Below, piece by piece: positions 59,620 through 64,000 of a stretch of DNA of 64,000 bases. The notes below the pieces were generated by a model, which did not search any database, was not told the origin of the DNA, and saw nothing but the letters and a program-made list of their open reading frames with translations. How positions within the stretch are numbered: the stretch's first letter is position 1; each line of letters begins with the position of its first letter. Source of the DNA: Syngnathus acus (lineage: Eukaryota > Chordata > Actinopteri > Syngnathiformes > Syngnathidae); assembly GCF_901709675.1 (NCBI RefSeq), contig NC_051088.1, positions 24,525,193 to 24,589,192 of the forward strand. The letters run 5' to 3'. The position numbers and the translations under genes are program-made.

Positions 59620-60480
59620 TACCGTTTTTTTCCGTGTATAATGCGCCCCCATGTATAATACGCACCCTAAAAATGGCATGTTGATGCTGGAAAAAAGCCT
59701 GTACCCATGTATAATACGCACCCAATTTTTTTTTTTTTTTTTTTTTTTTAAGTCCCAATGATCGTCACACACGCAGGGAGGCAATGGGTCCCATTTTTAT
59801 AGTCTTTGGTATGGTCTTAACTAGGCTGGATGTATTTTTTTTTTGTTGGCGTTGATTTCTCCGACTGCCCGTAAAGGCACCACCGCGATCAGATGAAAAG
59901 AGAGGAAAGTGACGTGCGGACATGTGAAAAAGGCGGCTCTGTATGGGAGAGACGTTGAAGAGGAATAAAAACACCCTTGGAAACCAAAACTTGCCCCTCG
60001 TCGTGACTCGGAGCCGCAACGAATGTTTCGGATTTGTGTAGGGTACATTGTGACAGCAAACGAGCAGGTGATCGAGCAAGCGTCTGATACGAGAGCATTG
60101 CGTTCGTATGGAGCGTGTTTGAAGTGAACAGCAGAGACGAAAGGAACATGGCAAAGTGTTGTGAAATAAAATATTACCTGTAATACGCATTTTGTTATTT
60201 GCTGATTGTATTAAACTATCACATTCATTGTCAGTCAAGAAGAGAAGAGGACTATTATCCCTTCTTTGACGAAATGACCAGAGCACAGTACAAACACACT
60301 ATTGTCGGTCAGTCCTGTTGTTGGTTTTGTTGTACCATGATTTTCTTAAAAAAAAAAAAAAAAAAATAATTTTTAAAAAAAAAAATTAAAAAAAATTTGT
60401 ACCCATGTATAATGCGCACCCCAGATTTTAGGACAATAAATTAGTTAAATTTTGCGCATTATACACGGAAAAAAACGGTA
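59620..60480. mobile_element. TA-flanked DNA transposon with long inverted repeats and nested SINE piece
   Basis: The left end TACCGTTTTTTTCCGTGTAT is the inverse of the right end ATACACGGAAAAAAACGGTA. Subterminal copies of gtataatgcgcaccc and gtataatacgcaccc occur at both ends. Between 59753 and 59815 lies an internally deleted copy of the SINE found at 40851-41091. Near 60244-60300 a short frame EEDYYPFFDEMTRAQYKHTI may be a transposase relic. It is about 860 bp, Tc1/mariner-like by TA ends, and sits in a nav1 intron. Confidence 0.75.
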
Positions 60481-61417
60481 TTCACTTTTAAACAATATCG
60501 TTCTTAAAGTTAAATACTACTGATTGATACTCAACAAATCTACTGGATGAATTCACTTTTCTGCCCCGGGTATTACTGATTTCTAAGCAGATATAGGACC
60601 GAGGGCCACTTGCATTTACTGACATGCCTCCGTTTGCATTTGGTCCAACATTCAGTGCCAGGTCTGGGCAAGTGGGATAAATGAAGGTCTTATCTCATCA
60701 AGCTTTTCATTTGGTGGTGTGAGTTCATGCCAAAGGATGCTTGGCATGTTGCTTTGTAATACGTATAGAAGCTCTTTGCGATAAAAGTACAGTCTGCATT
60801 GTTATGATATGAAATATCAATGGCAGATACATTTTTTTGGAGGCCAATGTAACTTTAGCCTTTAGGTCATGGTAGAATCAAACATAACTTTTTTTCTTTC
60901 TCGTCATCTAATATTACGTAATCAGCTGAATTTTCCCATCACATTTTCCTACGTGTGTTCAAGTTGTAATGGTTTTGTCACGGGGAGGTGGCTGACTCTT
61001 CACGTTGTGTACAAAAAGGCTCTATTATGCCATCATCACATGTGATCGGACAAAGTTTGGATTTGTGTCTGCATCCTGGTTGAACAGTGAAGCCTTGTGT
61101 GTGCATATTTATGTTTGTGTCTTGTGCGTGTTTGTCCACTCCGTCCGTCTAAATGCGCAGGAATGGCGGGCGGGCGACATGTTGTCATGCTTCCTGTTTT
61201 GAGAGATGGGATGTTAGAAGTGTGGGATCATGACGATGATGATGAAGACAGGGAATTCAAAAGGGGAAGAGGGAATGAGCAGTCATGTTAAGCAAGATCA
61301 ACAATTAAAGTTAAACATAAAACAAAGATACAAAAAAAAAACAAGAGGCCAAGGCGGACAGGCACCTTAGCCACCTGGGGGCGGTAGAAGGAGGATTTAT
61401 GCAAAGTGAAAGAAAGT

Positions 61418-61477
61418 TTATTTATTTATTTATTTAAGTATTTATTTATTTATTCATTTATTTATTTTTATTAAGTA
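61418..61477. repeat. (TTTA)n microsatellite
   Basis: Run of tttatttatttattta-type units with small interruptions. Confidence 0.9.
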
Positions 61478-64000
61478 CAATATTATACGGGGTTATATTT
61501 TGTCATTCAACTACACGAGAACATTTTTTGAGGAAAGATGGAACGGATTAATAGCATTTCCAGTCATTTCAATGGGAAAAGATCATTTGAAGTTGAACTC
61601 CTCGCTGAACAAATTCAACTCATCTCATCTGTAACACTCAATTCAATCCAAATTCCTCCTTGCACAGGAGCAAATCGTAACATAAATGATATTTACAGTG
61701 AAGAAGTTTCACACATTTGTGTTTGTTTGATTCATGCACGTCACTTTAAAGCTCAATCACAGCAATCTATCATTTATCATGGCTGCGTAGCCTGAGGAGA
61801 TTCGGGTGACATGTGCGCGTGCGTGCACATGAACCAGACTAGGAAGACAAAGGAAGAGAACAGAAAGAGAAAGCCCTAGTCCTCAAATCTCCATTCACAT
61901 TGGAGCAAAACAGGTGCGCTCACTGGTGAGTGACTCAACAGAGTTCAGGAAAGAATGCAAGCACGACTGCACTAAAACTTTCGCAAGGCCAGAACCATTA
62001 GTGCACCTTTGGGGAGGTTCTATCTGACTAATGGACAGAAAGAGACAAGTGACCCAGGGGAGCAAAACAAGTACACAGCACTTTCTTAGCCATCCCATCT
62101 ACTTTTAAAGAGTGCTTACTTCTTCTTGTCTTTGCATTTCCACTCGACCAAAATCGGAACTCTCTCGCAACAATGTCATTATTTAACATGTTGAGATTAA
62201 TGATGATTATTCTATTATGAGGCCAATGGGATTTTTTTTTTTGGCCAACACAGATACAAGCGCTTAAAACAAGATGAGTGTGATTCATGCGCACCCCTGG
62301 GGAGCAGCCGGCTCTGACAAGGATATTTGCATTTGTAATCCAACCTCACCCCCCGCAGAACCGCATTCGAAATGCCCCAGCTGGGACCACCGGGGCCAGA
62401 GCAGATGCTGGCCAGGAAGCATTTTACAAACGTGCAGTCAGCATGAGCGTATCCAATCAATTTGATGCCAGTGTTAAACAAAGCCCCTGTTTAGGGTAAT
62501 TAAAGATGTCCAATTAATGCTTACATCTGTGTGTGTTGGAGGGGGGGGGGGGGGTTCTTTGTTCGCTTTGTGCAAGATGAAATAATCCACGAAAGGTAGA
62601 TCTTTTCCAATGTACTCAATGTAGCTTGTTAAATTCCTCAAGTATTTTTATATCACATCGTTTTTATGTGTGCTGGAAAACCCTTTTTTTGTGGTGATTC
62701 AATGTGAGGTGCTGTATAGGTCCCCAAAAACTATTTCTCAAGGGTTTTGTGGTTTGAGTTTTTTGTGTTTTTGGGGGGCACTTGTGAGACTTTTTTCCCC
62801 CCATAACAGTTTAGTGTTGTTGTTTTTTTATTATGACTATTTACTATGACTCTATTTTTCTTTTCTTTATATATTTTTTTCTATTCATGACTATTTCTTT
62901 TTATTATTTATTTTTATTTGATCTGTTATTTATTAGTTTGTAAGTTATTTCGGCATGTTCTCTGTGAGCATGGAGTGAGAGGCCCACGGTTGGAGCACAT
63001 CATTTCCTCAATGAGCTGTCCATCCTCTTGCCTGCTCAATTGTCTGTGGCCACTTTTCCTTTGGGGGAATCAATCCTTGACCTGGAGTGTTGTGAGCCAA
63101 GTGTTCCTTTGCGTGTTGACGTGTGAGTGCGTGTGAGTCCTCACGCCACACGTGCATGTTTGCAGTGTTCTGTCTGCAGCTGCTGTTGCCATCAACACAC
63201 TGTTTGCCTCCTCATCCAGCAGGCTTGCCCCCCCCCTTCATCTCCTCGCTCGCCATCTGGGGAGTCCGAGACTTTAGAAATATTTCTCATTTTGTAGTAA
63301 AACACATGGGAATGTCTCTGATGTAAATACATTCTCTTTTTCTGTGTTCCCGTTGCTTCTAGTTTGACTCGTCCTTTTGTGTCAGGTCAGCTGATTTGTT
63401 TAAGTGGGCTGAACGGACTGTCCACTATTTTACCATTACGTCAATTTTATTACCATCATCTGTCACACACTTGAATACACACTAGAAAGGCTTGATTAGC
63501 TTACTATGTGTGTGACTTGACACATATTCTTGGTTTTGCACGTCTTTGCAAAAATCAACTCGATTACATCAGAACACGGAAAGTCTAATTATTTTTCATT
63601 TTAGTTCTCTAGTGTGCGCTTTATATTGATGTTCTTTTTGAATCCAATAATGTCCGTCCATGATTTCATTCGTTTCAAAATTGCTGAAATTGCATATTTT
63701 AATTTATTTGATATTTAATTGTTCCTTCTTCTACTGGAAAGCGCCTGGGGAGGGTCTCAAGAGGCAAACACACACACACACACAATAAACAGCTGCTCAT
63801 CATGAATCTTTGCAGCCCCAGCAGATTATGGAATAAAATGTCATCACGAACCCCAGTGAGAGGCTTTGGGTTTATTTTTCAATGGGCAAAGTGTCAGAGG
63901 TAAATGAAAGGACACATCTGCATTCGGAGTGGGATGTCTTTTGTTCAAAATAAGCAGTATAAAAAACAAAATCGGATGTTACCTAGTATGTTTAAAAAAA

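Larger units (their letters stand above)
56892..64000. other. nav1 intron to right edge
   Basis: No exon with the conserved NAV1 continuation (ESQRKRTVQNVLDLRQNLEE-like) was found. Contains the transposon at 59620-60480, (TTTA)n at 61418-61477 and poly-G at 62539-62554. A short stop-containing exon could start at 57125 (see findings). Confidence 0.45.

Noticed and set aside
1-64000. tRNA, rRNA and CRISPR arrays
   Set aside because: No cloverleaf-forming gene, rRNA segment or regularly spaced direct repeats were seen. The tRNA-like signal is limited to a headless SINE.

Overview
The window is genomic DNA from a teleost fish. Genes are split into short exons with canonical GT/AG borders, introns are mostly 70 bp to a few kb, and spacers are AT-rich and carry small DNA transposons, a tRNA-derived SINE body and eroded LINE pieces. 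Eight protein-coding genes were rebuilt by hand from exon phase, splice sites and remembered vertebrate protein families. The species cannot be named; the compact spacing suggests a small-genome percomorph, which is an inference.

Layout: tead3 (+, 3' part, 469-4876) and pkp1 (+, 8726-18121) are in tandem. Then comes a run of minus-strand genes: tnnt2 (25283-20362), lad1 (30918-26830), tnni1 (34153-32766), phlda3 (39138-38695) and csrp1 (42597-40669). Finally nav1 (+) begins at 50214, with a second possible start at 56081, and runs off the right edge. From pkp1 to nav1, gene order and relative strand match what I recall for human 1q32.1 (PKP1-TNNT2-LAD1-TNNI1-PHLDA3-CSRP1-NAV1). tead3 is on the left flank and, to my knowledge, is not part of that human block.

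Biology: this is a muscle and epithelium neighbourhood. tnnt2 and tnni1 encode two thin-filament troponin subunits, and csrp1 encodes a LIM protein of actin structures. pkp1 and lad1 encode desmosomal and epithelial anchoring proteins. phlda3 is a small PH-domain gene of the p53/AKT axis, and nav1 encodes a neuronal microtubule-associated protein. tead3 encodes a TEAD factor of the kind that binds M-CAT elements in troponin promoters.

The most interesting signal is in tead3. Two consecutive, equal-length (63 nt), phase-0 exons (660-722 and 831-893) both encode the third, recognition helix of the TEA DNA-binding domain. One is TEAD3-like; the other is TEAD1/2/4-like and restores a serine in an R-K-S context. 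They look like a mutually exclusive cassette that would switch the DNA-binding helix. Other leads are a phase-compatible N-terminal extension of nav1, an atypical His-X3-Cys spacing in the second LIM domain of csrp1, microexons of 7, 11 and 12 nt, an unassigned spliced-looking minus-strand transcript at 36905-37416, and an orphan coding-like segment at 31648-31773.
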